A DNA stretch of 64,000 nucleotides from Gordionus sp. m RMFG-2023 (GCF_954871325.1 NC_088777.1:26637366-26701365), one strand, 5' to 3'; shown: positions 1 to 11,255, counted from the stretch's first letter. Translations and numbers: made by a program. The notes: a model not told the origin generated them from the sequence alone.

Positions 1-2288
1 TGTTGTGAACATGTTAAATTAAATTTTCAGTGAATATGCACCTTAGAAAAGTGGCAATTGTCATAATCGTCATCTTTGTGTTTTTTCGAGCAAATAGGTA
101 AAAATAAATATTGTAAACATGTTAAATAAATTTTCAGTGAATATGTAACCTTAGAAAAGTGACAATTGTCATAATCGTCATTTTAAAGTTTTTTTGAAGC
201 AAATAGGTAAAAATATATTGTAAACATGTTAAATTAAATTTTCTATGAATATGTACCTTAGAAAAGTGACAATTGTCATAATCGTCATTTTTAAGTTTTT
301 TTGAATTTTTTTCAAGCAAATAGGTAAAAATATTGTTGTGAACATGTTAAATTAAATTTTCAGTGAATATGCACCTTAGAAAAGTGACAATTGTCATAAT
401 CGTCATCTTTAAGTTTTTTCGAATTTTTTTGAAGCAAATAGGTAAAAATAAATATTGTAAACATGTTAAATAAATTTTCAGTGAATATGTAACCTTAGAA
501 AAGTGACAATTGTCATAATCGTCATTTTAAAGTTTTTTTGAAACAAATAGGTAAAAATATATTGTAAACATGTTAAATTAAATTTTCTATGAATATGTAC
601 CTTAGAAAAGTGACAATTGTCATAATCGTCATTTTTAAGTGTTTTCGAATTTTTTTGAAGCAAATAGGTAATAATATATATTGTAAACATGTTAAATTAA
701 ATTTTCAGTGAATATGCACCTTAGAAAAGTGACAATTGTCATAATCGTCATCTTTAAGTTTTTTCGAATTTTTTTGAAGCAAATAGGTAAAAATAAATAT
801 TGTAATGTTAAATAAATTTTCAGTGAATATGTAACCTTAGAAAAGTGACAATTGTCATAATCGTCATTTTAAAGTTTTTTCGAATTTTTTTGAAGCAAAT
901 AGGTAAAAATATATTGTAAACATGTTAAATTAAATTTTCTATGAATATGTACCTTAGAAAAGTGACAATTGTCATAATCGTCATTTTTTAGTTTTTTCGA
1001 ATTTTTTTGAAGCAAATAGGTAATAATATATATTGTAAACATGTTAAATTAAATTTTCAGTGAATATGTACTTTAGAAAAGTGACAATTGTCATAATCGT
1101 CATTTTTAAGTTTTTTCGAATTTTTTTGAAGCAAATAGGTAAAAATATATATTGTAAACATGTTAAATTAAATTTTCAATGAATATGTACCTTAGAAAAG
1201 TGACAATTGTCATAATCGTCATTTTTAATTCGAATTTTTTTGAAGCAAATAAGTAAAAATATATATTGTAAACATGTTAAATTAAATTTTCAGTGAATAT
1301 GTACCTTAGAAAAGTGATGTCATAATCGTCATCTTTAAGTTTTTTCGAATTTTTTTAAAGCAAATAGGTAAAAATAAATATTGTAAACATGTTAAATTAA
1401 ATTTTCAGTGAATATGTACCTTAGAAAAGTGACAATTGTCATAATCTTCATTTTTAAGTTTTTTCGAATTTTTTTGAAGCAAATAGGTAAAAATATATAT
1501 TGTTGTTAAATTAAATTTTCAGTGAATATGTACCTTAGAAAGGTGACAATTGTCACAATCGTCATTTTTAAGTTTTATCGAATTTTTTTGAACAAATAGG
1601 TAAAAATATATATTGTAAACATGATAAATTAAATTTTCAGTGAATATGTACTTTAGAAAAGTGACAATTGTTATAATCGTCATTTTTAAGTTTTTTCGAA
1701 TTTTTTTGAAGCAAATAGGTAAAAATATATATTGTAAACATGTTAAATTAAATTTTCAGTGAATATGTACCTTAGAAAAGTGACAACTGTCATAATTGTC
1801 ATTTTTAAGTTTTTTCGAATTTTTTTGAAGCAAATAGGTAAAAATATATATTGTAAACATGTTAAATTAAATTTTCAGTGAATATGTACCTTAGAAAAGT
1901 CACAATTGTCATTATCGTTATTTTTAAGTTTTTTCGAATTTTTTTGAAGCAAATAGGTAAAAATATATGTTGTGAACATGTTAAATTAAATTTTCAGTGA
2001 ATATGTACCTTAGAAAACTGACAATTGTCATCGTCATTTTTAAGTTTTTTCGAATTTTTTTGAAGCAAATAGGTAAAAATATATATTGTAAACATGATAA
2101 ATTAAATTTTCAGTGAATATGTACCTTAGAAAAATGACAATTGTCATAATCGTCATTTTTAAATTTTGTCGAATTTTTTTGAAGCAAATAGGTAAAAATA
2201 TATATAAACATGATAAATTAAATTTTCAGTGAATATGTATCTTAGAAAAGTGACAATTGTCATAATCGTCATCTTTAAGTTTTTTTAA
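1..2288 (+). repeat. Tandem satellite array, ~119-bp monomer, about 20 copies
   Basis: The landmark TTAGAAAAGT recurs at about 43, 151, 258, 376, 494, 602, 721, 837, 954, 1073, 1192, 1306 and 1421, then on to 2242. The usual step is 116-119 bp, with shorter 107-108 bp units that lack a stretch around CGAATTTTTTTGA. Every unit carries a near-invariant core with the 12-bp palindrome TGACAATTGTCA. The first nine units follow an A-B-C order of variants (GCACC, GTAACC, then CTATGAATATGTACC), so they form about three copies of a ~340-bp trimer. Later units are monomeric. The array starts at or before the window edge and ends in unique sequence near 2,288. Short reading frames in it are repeat artefacts. 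Confidence 0.95.
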
Positions 2289-3540
2289 AACTTTCTTTTA
2301 ATCTTAGTGGTTTTTAATATTATAAAGTTCTAAAATTTTATTTTTATTAAGAAATTTCTATTGCCATTTTTTTTAACACCACGCTTGAAATGTAAAAATT
2401 AAAAAAACATTTTATTTATGTTTAAGGTCTTGTAAAAAGTTTTGGATATTTAAAGATTTTCTAAAACCATTGGATCTAGTAATAAGGTGTCACTGCAATT
2501 ATATTTTATTCCAATGAGGAAAATTTTATTTAAAATTGTTTTAAGCCTATTTAAAAAATTTTGATATTGGAAAGATGTTATAAAATATTTGGATTCAGTA
2601 AGAAATTTTTTCTTTCATTACTTTTTGTCTCCACCCTTAAAAATCTAGAAATATAAAATAAATTATGCTTATTTTCAGACTAGTAAAAAGTTTTTATAAT
2701 TAGAAATATATTTCTAAACCTCTAATATTGATACTGCTATTATATTTTATTCTTTTAATTTAACTTGAACTTAGTTTATGATATTTGGTATTAGATATGA
2801 GTGGTATATCATTTGAAACTTTTTAAAGGATTGGTAGATATTAGGAAAATACAGGGCAAATTGAGCAAGGAACTCATTTTTAAATTTAAGACATTCAGAT
2901 ACATATATTTTTCCTAATCTTATAAAAATATTAAGTAATATGTAACTAATATAAATTTTTTATATCAAATTTGATTTGAAACACAAGATTTTAATTATTA
3001 TTTGATTTAAGATCACGGATATAATTCTTGACAAACTTTAAATTATTTTTCATAATTTCTGAGTTTTACAAATATTTTGTTTACATATCACGATTGTTAA
3101 AGCAAGTGTTAGCGGGCCTTGCTAAACCCCCTAAATACTTTTTACCACTAATGCATCATTATAAATTATAATTTTTAATTGATTTTTTTTCTTTTGTAAT
3201 TGTGTGGATGACTTATGCAAAATCAAAATATTCATACTTAAGAATGAATATCATAGAAAAAATTAGGAAAACATTTAGATCTTCAGAAATACTACTAATT
3301 AGGAATTAAAAATTTTTTATCTATAAACCCCCCCCCCCCTTTCTTTTTAGAAATAATAACTATTTTAATTTAAAAATGATATATTTAAAATTATTCATTT
3401 ATCGCAAGTAGGCTCTTACATTTTCTAAGTAAAAATTTACAAATGCAAAATATATAAGGCACATATCTTTATTATTTTCATAAATAAAAAATAAAAATTA
3501 TATGCATAAATCAAATAACAAATAATGAAAAAAAAAAAAT
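2289..3540. other. AT-rich stretch without a recognisable gene
   Basis: Nothing coding or structured was recognised apart from a run of 12 C at 3,328-3,339, which stands out in very AT-rich sequence. Confidence 0.6.
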
Positions 3541-3551
3541 TATACAAAAAA

Positions 3552-4170
3552 TTAGTCACGCAAATTTAAAACATTAACATCCCATGAATTTATACATAGG
3601 CATTGTTTTAACGCTGTGGCTGACATCCTATTTCTCTTCTTAGCAATGGTTGCGCCGGCTCGAGAAAAAATACGTTCGCTTGCTACGGACGTTGTTTGTT
3701 CGCATAAGTAATCCTTGGCCATTGTCGACAGCTTTGGAAAACGATTAGCGTTTCGAGCCACCAATCTATAATATCAACAGAGGTTTGAGCAACCGGATCT
3801 GTTAAATATTCTTCGATTTCTTCTCCATCTAATTTTGGCATAATGTATAATTTCCTTAATATAAAATATTTAAAATTAAATTAACTATTTATTATATAAT
3901 CAAATCCATTGTAAAACCTTGTAACAAACATATTTTAAAAATGCCTATTTTGCAACTATATGCTAATATCTCTTTTAAAAAATATCATTTGTATGATTTA
4001 TATAAGGGTCAGGATTTTATGTAGCAGTCTTAGCTAACTGAAATATAATTTTACCTGGAAATCTTCACCAAATTGAGAATGACTTGAATTTTCAAATGGG
4101 GAATCATCCAAAAAAGATAAACTGTCAGATGGAGTGAAAATATCCTGATCCATAATAAAAAGTAAAAAAA
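3552..4170 (-). pseudogene. hAT transposase C-terminal relic (hAT-A)
   Basis: The minus-strand frame 3,764-3,552 encodes the hAT C-terminal dimerisation region: FPKLSTMAKDYLCEQTTS, then VASERIFSRAGATIAKKRNR, ending in a stop. Just upstream (3,850-3,765) the neighbouring frame encodes DGEEIEEYLTDPVAQTS and IIDWW, which normally precedes this segment. One small frameshift therefore lies at the WW/AR junction near 3,765. A further minus-strand exon at about 4,152-4,055 begins MDQDIFTPSDSLSFLDDS and ends at a GT donor. No terminal repeats or target duplication were found, so this is an old end fragment. Confidence 0.8.
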
Positions 4171-4540
4171 ATTTTTTTAATTTATAAGAGTAAGGAAAAA
4201 ATATTATATTTTAAAAGTAATAAAAATAAAAAAATGAAGTAAAAAAAATTTAATATTTTGAAAGTATATAAAACATTCTTTTATTATTCAAAAATTGTAG
4301 ACTTTTATAAATAGACTACTTAAGATTATTTTTTCCCTTTTTTTTATTTAAGGGTGTTCCGAGAATTTATATGACGGCATCTGGCTTGTTTTTTTAAGAA
4401 TAGAAAAGATTCGAAAATTTTGTTATTTTATTTAATATATTGTTAAAACATTTTTATTTTTTGGTTTCGACGAAATGGAAGTAAATAAAAATCTTAAAAA
4501 TATTCTGCCTGTTAAAATTATAAAAATTATTTTTATAAAA

Positions 4541-4640
4541 TATATGGCCCGGCCCGGGTATTTAAAAATTTTTTTTTAGCCCAGCCCATGTATTTTTAAA
4601 AAATAAAATTTTCGGCCCAGGCCTGTAGCTCTTTGATCTG
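4541..4640. repeat. GGCCCGG-rich transposon-end repeat
   Basis: The segment has GGCCCGGCCCGGG followed by AGCCCAGCCCATG and CGGCCCAGGCC. Similar GC-rich blocks at 46,915-47,060 suggest a dispersed family. The style resembles hAT terminal regions, but no partner end was found. Confidence 0.4.
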
Positions 4641-5099
4641 AGTTTAGTGCGTGATAAATTTAATTTTATCAGATCTATTCTGAAGAGAATCTACCCTGGG
4701 AATTTCATATGATCGCCAAAAAATTTTTATATTTAATAATTTATAATGAAAATCTATATATATTAAAGGCTAAACCCTATAAATTTTAGAAGATTTTATA
4801 TTGAATTTCTTAAATTTTAATTTACATAAAAATATTTTGAAAAATTATAAAAAAATTATTATAAATTAAAGTCTCTCCATAAGTTTGTATAAAATTGTCC
4901 GACATTTATAAGTAGTGTTATTAGTTTAAAAATCAACTATACCTAATTAGGCCTAACCGAAAAATCGCCTAAAACTAATTAGACAAAATGTAGGGATTGG
5001 TAGACGTTACACAACACTAAGCCTAGCCTTAATTATTCTATATTCCTATTTATCAAAATTAAATATGCATAATTATTTTATATATATTTATTATGTAAC

Positions 5100-6095
5100 T
5101 ATATATTCAACACTATTTTGTAAATATTTCTCTTAACTTCTGAGAACTTTTCTATTAAAGATACAATAGATATTTTTTGCACCTTTCTATCTGATGATAA
5201 TTTCATTTTTTTTCTCTATCTAATAATAAAATTTCCAGATCATCAATATTGCTATCATTATCATTGTTATCGCTACAACCAGTAGATATTGTCGTAGCTT
5301 CAATATATTGTAAATAATAGAGTTTTGGGTATGCATAAATCCTCAAGATGGTCTATAGCAATTTATTTTTGCTCAATACTTAATAAAACTTGATATCGAG
5401 GGTCTAAATATATTGAAGCATATACGACACTATTTTGTAAATATTGTTGATCTCTAATTTTCATATTTTCTAATATTTCATAATAAAAAGGACTTGTAAA
5501 TCTTTCTAACTCTAATCGACACCATATGTCATAAAAATCCGATAAACATAACTGTTCTGCTTGCAATCTTAATCTAGTTATTTTTAAAGGAACCAACACA
5601 CTAGTAAGGTCTTTTATTTGATTCCAATCATCTTCTGACAAAATGGCTTCACATGCTCCTATAAATCATTACAGAAATCTTTCAAACTTATTAATCGCTC
5701 TAACATCATACAAATAGAGGACCAACTTGTTGTGCAATCTAATATTGCCATTTGCCTTTTCATAGATTTTAATATTCTTACAATTGTGGGAGTTCTTAAA
5801 TATTTTACAACATCCCTTGCTTTATCAATTATAGTTTTAAATTTATGGTATCAATCTCTAAATAAAATAAAATGAAGTCCAGGAAGAAAAACGAAAGAAA
5901 AACGCGAATATAAAATAAAATAAATGATTCTACCAAAAAAATTAATAAAATTATAAAAATTTATATTTTTACATTAATTTTTAAAATTAAAATTTTTTTT
6001 ATAATACCCTGAACCCTTGAACTCTTCACTTTTCAAAATGTCGGGTTCAGCCAAAATACGAGGGTTCAGGGTTAGGGTTTGGGTTCACATCCCTG
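5100..6095 (-). pseudogene. hAT transposase relic with right terminus (hAT-B copy 1)
   Basis: The frame 5,641-5,363 (minus) encodes a central/C-terminal hAT segment, including SVVYASIYLDPRYQVLLS, which matches the usual ASxLDPRYK-type block. The plus-strand sequence 5,130-5,370 is closely repeated at 63,750-64,000, so a second copy of this family starts before the right window edge. The terminus at 6,005-6,095 is rich in GGGTTCAGGG and ends GGTTCACATCCCTG, a typical hAT inverted end (CAGGGATGTGAACC when reversed). A related end sits at 25,855-25,940. No left end was found for this copy. Confidence 0.75.
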
Positions 6096-7820
6096 AAATA
6101 ATCATATATTGTTAAATATATATTTAAGCTTTTTTGAAAAAAGGTATTATAAGATTCTTTAAAATAAAATTTAATAAAAGCTCTATACTAGTTTATGAGG
6201 TAGAAGATGAAGTTTTGTGACAGTGTTTTTCTAGTTGTTTAAGAATTATATGAAATGATTGCAAAAAACCTATCTTATATATTTCATCATTTTTTAGGCA
6301 TATAAAAATTTAATAATGCAATTAGTATTAACATCTAAATTTATCAATATTCATTTAATGATTATACTTTATCAATTTATATCTTAATTATCTTTTTATT
6401 AAAAATTCTTATTTCAATTAATCACTATTTATTTTGAATTTATGAATTATTATCTTAACTGTTTTCAAAAATTTTATCATTCATGATGTATTAAATTATT
6501 TAGGGAATTATTACAATAATGAAAACCATTTATTAATTTATAAATGAAACAATCGTATCACTATTTACATACATAACAAACAAATAAATCATTGTTATTC
6601 GTATATTGAGTATGAGCCCAGTTTTCAAATTGCAGACAATTAATCCACTCTTCACCTTTAAGGGTTTCTTATGAATATTAAATTTAATAGATATTAATAA
6701 TGTTTATCTTTTATTAATTAATATATCATCATTTGCCAGTTTAATTTGTTCATCATTTGATTTTGTACCAAATATGTTTAAAGCGAGCTTTTCATTTCTA
6801 TATGAATATAGCATTTTGGTCAGTCAATATATATGCCTATTAAATAAATCTTAAAACCAAAATTTTTTGTGCGTATAATGCTGAATGCCTAAGGATAATA
6901 TAACAATAATCTAAATTAGTAATTTTTTCACCAAACAAAAAAATGTGTAACGAGATTTTTCCAGAAAGAAGTACTAAAAACAGCTTATTTAAAATTTTTT
7001 TTATTGGATTGCTCTATTCAATAGGTAAAGTTCATATCATAAAATACACATTTTGACAAATTTTGGGAGAAATCGGTCGAAAAGATAATAGTTAAAAGAT
7101 GGTGGCTAGTCTTCAAATGGCCATTTATGACACATTTCCCATATATATTATGTTAATGTTATTTTTCGTTTTTAATATTTAAAAACGCAAAATATTCGGC
7201 GTTTTTTTTAGTAATTTAGTAATATTAATTTTTACAAATTGACCACCTTCTAAATTATATCTTCGGTTATGTCCTAAAAAACGATCCGAACTTTTAATTG
7301 GATTCCAAAATCAAGATTTGTTTTTATATTTTTTTTGCTTTGTAATCACCTTAAGATCCTTATTTTTATATGTCCAAAATAAAACCTAAATTATTCAATT
7401 TTTATATATAAATTATAACGTTATATTTGCTTCACTTGCATTTTGATTTTAAAAAACAAATTTTGTTAATTTTTTTAAAAATTTTAAATTAAATTGATCG
7501 ATAAATATTTCCTATATTTCATATAAAGTTTAATATTTTTCTAATTTTCTGAATTTACGCAAATGAAGCTCTACAAATATAGAACGTCGATCTATTTGGT
7601 AATCGTTGTTTAATATAATAAAAATATTAGCGATAGTTTTGTTAAACGGCTCGATTTGAGCCGATTTTTATCACGGCCCATATTTTAAGAAAAATATTGC
7701 CTAGCTCTAGATTTTTCTAATAGATATTTAAATTAAAGGTCAACATTGGGCGAGTTTTCCCGCTTGCCTATGCCCGGCTATTAAAAACTATTTGAAATTT
7801 TTTAACATCCTTACAATATA
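6096..7820. other. AT-rich stretch, mostly featureless
   Basis: No gene was recognised. At 7,645-7,690 the motif GTTAAACGGCTCGATTTGAG followed by CCGATTTTTATCACGGCCC resembles the ends of small MITE-like repeats at 58,768-58,980, so a worn transposon end is likely there. Confidence 0.45.
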
Positions 7821-7829
7821 TTTTTTTAT

Positions 7830-8378
7830 CTATTTAATTTAAAAAAATTCGAAAAAACTTAAAAATGACGATTATGACAATTGTCACTTTTCTAAGGTAC
7901 ATATTCACTGAAAATTTAATTTAACATGTTTACAATATTTATTTTTACCTATTTGCTTCAAAAAAATTCGAAAAAACTTAAAGATGACGATTATGACAAT
8001 TGTCACTTTTCTAAGGTACATATTCACGGAAAATTTAATTTAACATGTTCACAACATATATTTTTACCTATTTGCTTCAAAAAAATTCGAAAAAACTTAA
8101 AAATGACAATTATGACAATTGTCACTTTTCTAAGGTACATATTAACTAAAAATTTAATTTAACATGTGTACAATATATATTTTTATCTATTTGCTTTAAA
8201 AAAATTCGAAAAAACTTAAAAATGATGATTGAGACAATTGTCACTTTTCTAAGGTACATATTCATTGAAAATTTAATTTAACATGTTCACAACATATATT
8301 TTTACCTATTTGCTTCAAAAAAATTCGAAAAAACTTAAAAATGACGATTATGACAATTGTCACTTCTCTAAGGTACAT
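7830..8378 (-). repeat. Same satellite, inverted, left part of array 2
   Basis: About five monomers of the satellite seen at 1-2,288, but in reverse orientation. The landmark CTTTTCTAAGGTACAT recurs about every 119 bp. The array is cut at 8,378 by the LINE and resumes at 10,186. Confidence 0.92.
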
Positions 8379-8417
8379 TTTTTTTTCTCTTTAGCTTTCA
8401 CCTTTTCTGGTGGTAAG

Positions 8418-9959
8418 CTACTTCAACATCTCTCTCCACTTTATGCCATTAATACAATCTCTTTTATCTAATTTATACTTCTTTATATTGGTTCTAACTT
8501 TTTGGCCCCATTGAAGTTTTGGCCTTCCTCTTTTACGTTTGCCCATCACTTCCAGATTCTTAACTTTATTTCCTATGTAGTTCATAGGCCTTCTCATTGT
8601 GTGCCCATACCACCTAAGTCTGTTTACCATTAACTTAGTCTTGATGGGCACTACCTTTAAACTACTTAGTATTCTTGTACTGCGCACTTTATCCTTTCTT
8701 GTTACCCCAGCAATCATCCTCAGCATTCTCATCTCCATGGTTTGTAGACTTCTCTCGTCTGATTCTTTGGTTGGCCATGTTTCCGAACTATATAGAATAG
8801 TTGGTTGTATTATGGAAATGTAAATTTTTTCCTTTAATTTGTGTGGGATTCTTTTATCAAATAGCATTCCAGATAAAGATCTCCACTTTAGCCACCCTTG
8901 ATTAATCTTACTCTTTATCTCTTTTTCTATTGTGCCGTTTGTTTGTATAGTGGAGCCCAAATATTTGCAGCTTTCAATTGTCGATATCTGCCATTCATTT
9001 ATATCAATACTCTTTGTTTCATCTCCTCCTATCACCATATACTCCGTCTTTTCTCTATTTACTTTTAATCCGTGCGTTTTTAGGATATTTATCCAACTCA
9101 CTAGTCTTTCTTTCATTTCATCCTTAGATTCGGCAAGTATCACAATATCATCTGCAAATATCATATTCCACAGGACTGTTTGAGGTATAGACTGTGCTAA
9201 TACATCTATTACTGTAATGAAGAGAAGTGGGCTGAGAGCTGACCCTTGATGAACTCCTTCAGCTATTGTGAAGCCTACTGAAGTACCTGTTGTGCTACGG
9301 ACCATTGTTGTATGGCCCATATACATATCCTGTATTATTCTTATATATTTTTCGGGAACATTTTTGTGGCGTAGCGCCCACCAGATAAGTTTTCTTGGGA
9401 TTCTATCGAAGGCCTTTTCTAGATCGAGAAAGACCATGTGTAGCTTTTTGTTCTTTTCCCTGTATTTTTCCCTCATTTGCCTAATATCGTGGATAGCATC
9501 GGTTGTTGATCTTCCAGGCATAAAGCCAAACTGAGTCTCTCCTATTTCGATTATATCTCTTAATCTATTTTCTATTATTTTTTCGTATAGTTTTAGACAG
9601 TGTGACATTAGTTTTATGCCTTTGTAATTTTGACAATTATGTGGATCCCCTTTATTTTTGAAGATAGGAACTATATAGCTCTGCCTCCATTTTTGGGGAA
9701 CTTCATTTCCAAGTATCTTATTGTATAGATTTGTGAAGAGATGTATTCCATCATCTTTTAGTGCTTTAAGGCTTTCTATTGGAATATCGTCTGGACCTCT
9801 AGCTTTGTTGTTTTTCATATGCTTGAGGTATGTGATTATTTCTTGTTGTGTTATAGGTTGTACAAGGTTTTGACAATAGATGCAGTATGTGCGTATTTGC
9901 GCGTAGCTTGGAGGGAACGCCCTATCTTTCATATTCATATTTCCATTTGTTTTCTTCAT
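8418..9959 (-). CDS. Reverse transcriptase of RTE-like LINE (513 codons, open)
   Basis: A single uninterrupted frame encodes a complete reverse transcriptase domain for target-primed reverse transcription. The N-terminal part has the usual pre-RT helix (MKNNKARGPDDIPIESLKAL), then WRQSYIVPIFKNKGD, GFMPGRSTTDAIHDIRQM, motif A VFLDLEKAFDRIP, motif B EGVHQGSALSPLLF and motif C with the catalytic FADD. The C-terminal part has the conserved RWYGHTMRRPMNYIG and GKRKRGRPKLQWG, typical of RTE-type elements in invertebrates. No APE endonuclease is present; family members normally have one upstream, so this copy is 5'-truncated. Compared with the copy at 56,806-57,063, the frame stops a few codons early (after WREMLK) because of a 2-bp difference. 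The open RT suggests a fairly recent insertion. Confidence 0.9.
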   Translation of the reverse strand: MKKTNGNMNMKDRAFPPSYAQIRTYCIYCQNLVQPITQQEIITYLKHMKNNKARGPDDIPIESLKALKDDGIHLFTNLYNKILGNEVPQKWRQSYIVPIFKNKGDPHNCQNYKGIKLMSHCLKLYEKIIENRLRDIIEIGETQFGFMPGRSTTDAIHDIRQMREKYREKNKKLHMVFLDLEKAFDRIPRKLIWWALRHKNVPEKYIRIIQDMYMGHTTMVRSTTGTSVGFTIAEGVHQGSALSPLLFITVIDVLAQSIPQTVLWNMIFADDIVILAESKDEMKERLVSWINILKTHGLKVNREKTEYMVIGGDETKSIDINEWQISTIESCKYLGSTIQTNGTIEKEIKSKINQGWLKWRSLSGMLFDKRIPHKLKEKIYISIIQPTILYSSETWPTKESDERSLQTMEMRMLRMIAGVTRKDKVRSTRILSSLKVVPIKTKLMVNRLRWYGHTMRRPMNYIGNKVKNLEVMGKRKRGRPKLQWGQKVRTNIKKYKLDKRDCINGIKWREMLK

Positions 9960-10106
9960 TTTGTTTATTGTACAGGTATCCCTAGCACCCGGCTGTCCAG
10001 GCCTGTCGGTGACCGGGGTGTCATATCTAAGCTCCGAAATTCATCATACCATATGTCTTTACACATCAGTCATCGAAGAAAAACTTGAAAGTTTTTAAGG
10101 TTCTTA

Positions 10107-10177
10107 CCAGGATTGAACCAGCTTCCTTGTTCATACTCGTGTTTCCAAGCGTACATCTTACCCATTAGGCCACCCCA
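10107..10177 (-). repeat. tRNA-like head at the 5' end of the LINE insertion
   Basis: On the minus strand the segment starts GGGGTGGCCTAATGGGTAAG and ends GGTTCAATCCTGG, which resemble the A and B boxes of a tRNA promoter at the right distance. It looks like the head of a tRNA-derived SINE rather than a functional tRNA, because I could not fold a clean anticodon arm. It lies inside the target duplications, so it was inserted together with the LINE. Confidence 0.55.
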
Positions 10178-10185
10178 GCGATTTT

Positions 10186-10295
10186 TCTAAGGTACATATT
10201 CACTGAAAATTTAATTTAACATGTTCACAACATATATTTTTACCTATTTGCTTCAAAAAAATTCGAAAAAACTTATAAATGACGATTATGACAAA
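10186..10295 (-). repeat. Same satellite, inverted, right part of array 2
   Basis: One monomer continues the interrupted array, from TCTAAGGTACATATTCACTG to ATGACGATTATGACAA. It then breaks off into a GC-rich minisatellite. Confidence 0.9.
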
Positions 10296-10306
10296 TTTTA
10301 ACGCAA

Positions 10307-10410
10307 GCCGACCCAACAAGCCGACCCAACAAGCCTACCCAACAAGCCTACCCAACAAGCCGACCCAACAAGCCGACCCAGCAAGCCGACCCAACAAGCC
10401 TACCAAATGG
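10307..10410 (+). repeat. 13-bp minisatellite, 8 units
   Basis: The unit GCCGACCCAACAA (variants GCCTACCCAACAA and GCCGACCCAGCAA) is repeated eight times. The translated frame reads as PNKPTQQ-like repeats but has no sign of being a gene. The downstream GTCGGGTTAGGTCGAGGTCG, ending CAACCCTG near 10,468, looks like a hAT terminus, so the minisatellite may have grown inside a transposon end. Confidence 0.85.
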
Positions 10411-11249
10411 GTCGGCTCAACAGGCCCGGTGCGTCGGGTTAGGTCGAGGTCGATTTTTCAACCCTGTCTCAGGGTTGAGCAGATTTCTACGACTTCGGCT
10501 CGGGTTGTGGGTCGTAAAAAACCAACCATTTAACAACACACAAAACTAATCAATCTACGAAATATAAGCATTATTTGATTATTATATATATATAAATATA
10601 TATAATGTAAAAATACACAATTACAATAGGGCCAATCTATACGACTTCGACTTGGGTTCTGGTTCAATAAAAACTAACAATTTAATTACACTATTAAAAG
10701 ATATCAAGTTTAATATCATGTTCAATGTAAAACAATTGTAAGCATTTAAGTAAATAACAACAATTAAATCTAAATAAAATGCGATTATAACAGGCGTAAT
10801 AAAAATTTAACAACTTTATAAAAATAAATATCAATTATATTAACATTCTTAAATATTTTGTATTTTCCAATATTTTATTATTTGTGTTAAAAATTGAGCT
10901 TTTTAAAAATATTATTGGTTCTAATATATTTGATATGATGATTCTAATAGATTTTCATGTTCTAAAAAATGATTTTAATTAAAAAATATTATAACCCCCC
11001 CCCCCCCCACCCTTATATAAGAAAATTCCTGACTTCGAGCCTCGTAATTTGAATAAATAGGCGTTAAGGTTATAAAATAAAATTATAGTTATGCCAAATT
11101 ATAAATTTTTAAATAACAAACAATAAAATTAAAATATAATATTTTTATTCTAACAATTTAGAATATATTAGTAATTGACTAATAATTTATTATACAAAAA
11201 TGAAGTTTTCCTTTTCAGATCTCAATATGTTATTGTCAAACTGACAAGT
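10411..11249. other. Transposon-end debris and AT-rich sequence upstream of the PTIP-like gene
   Basis: An imperfect direct repeat pairs TACGACTTCGGCTCGGGTTG (from about 10,488) with TACGACTTCGACTTGGGTTC (from about 10,639). The rest is AT-rich, with a run of 14 C at 10,995-11,008. No gene was recognised. Confidence 0.5.
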
Positions 11250-11255
11250 CACGTG
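11250..11255. promoter_or_regulatory. CACGTG E-box 35 bp upstream of the proposed start
   Basis: A perfect palindromic E-box (GTCACGTGT context) precedes the first coding exon. It is a plausible bHLH-factor site in the 5' region, but six bases can occur by chance and no TATA or initiator could be assigned. Confidence 0.25.

Larger units (their letters stand above)
8379..10185 (-). mobile_element. RTE-like LINE, 5'-truncated, inserted in satellite
   Basis: The element reads on the minus strand. It is flanked by a 12-bp target duplication, TCTAAGGTACAT, at 8,367-8,378 and 10,186-10,197, and its 3' end carries a short A-run (T-run at 8,379-8,386 on the plus strand). The 3' end is shared with a second truncated copy at 56,796-57,070. 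The endonuclease half is missing. The 5' end consists of a tRNA-like segment (10,177-10,107) and a GC-richer stretch around 9,965-10,020. The very regular satellite on both sides makes the insertion borders unusually clear. Confidence 0.85.

Noticed and set aside
134-690. Short minus-strand frames in satellite 1
   Set aside because: They repeat the same peptide with the satellite period, and the inverted array gives the same peptides on the plus strand. Composition and repetition explain them.
1-2288. CRISPR-like array
   Set aside because: Units abut each other without unique spacers, and the sequence is a eukaryotic satellite.
8599-9534. Plus-strand frames opposite the LINE reverse transcriptase
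   Set aside because: They are antisense shadows of an open, motif-rich RT frame.
10279-10533. 84-codon plus frame with PNKPTQQ repeats
   Set aside because: It is the translation of the 13-bp minisatellite and its flanks. It has no upstream gene structure and no known domain.
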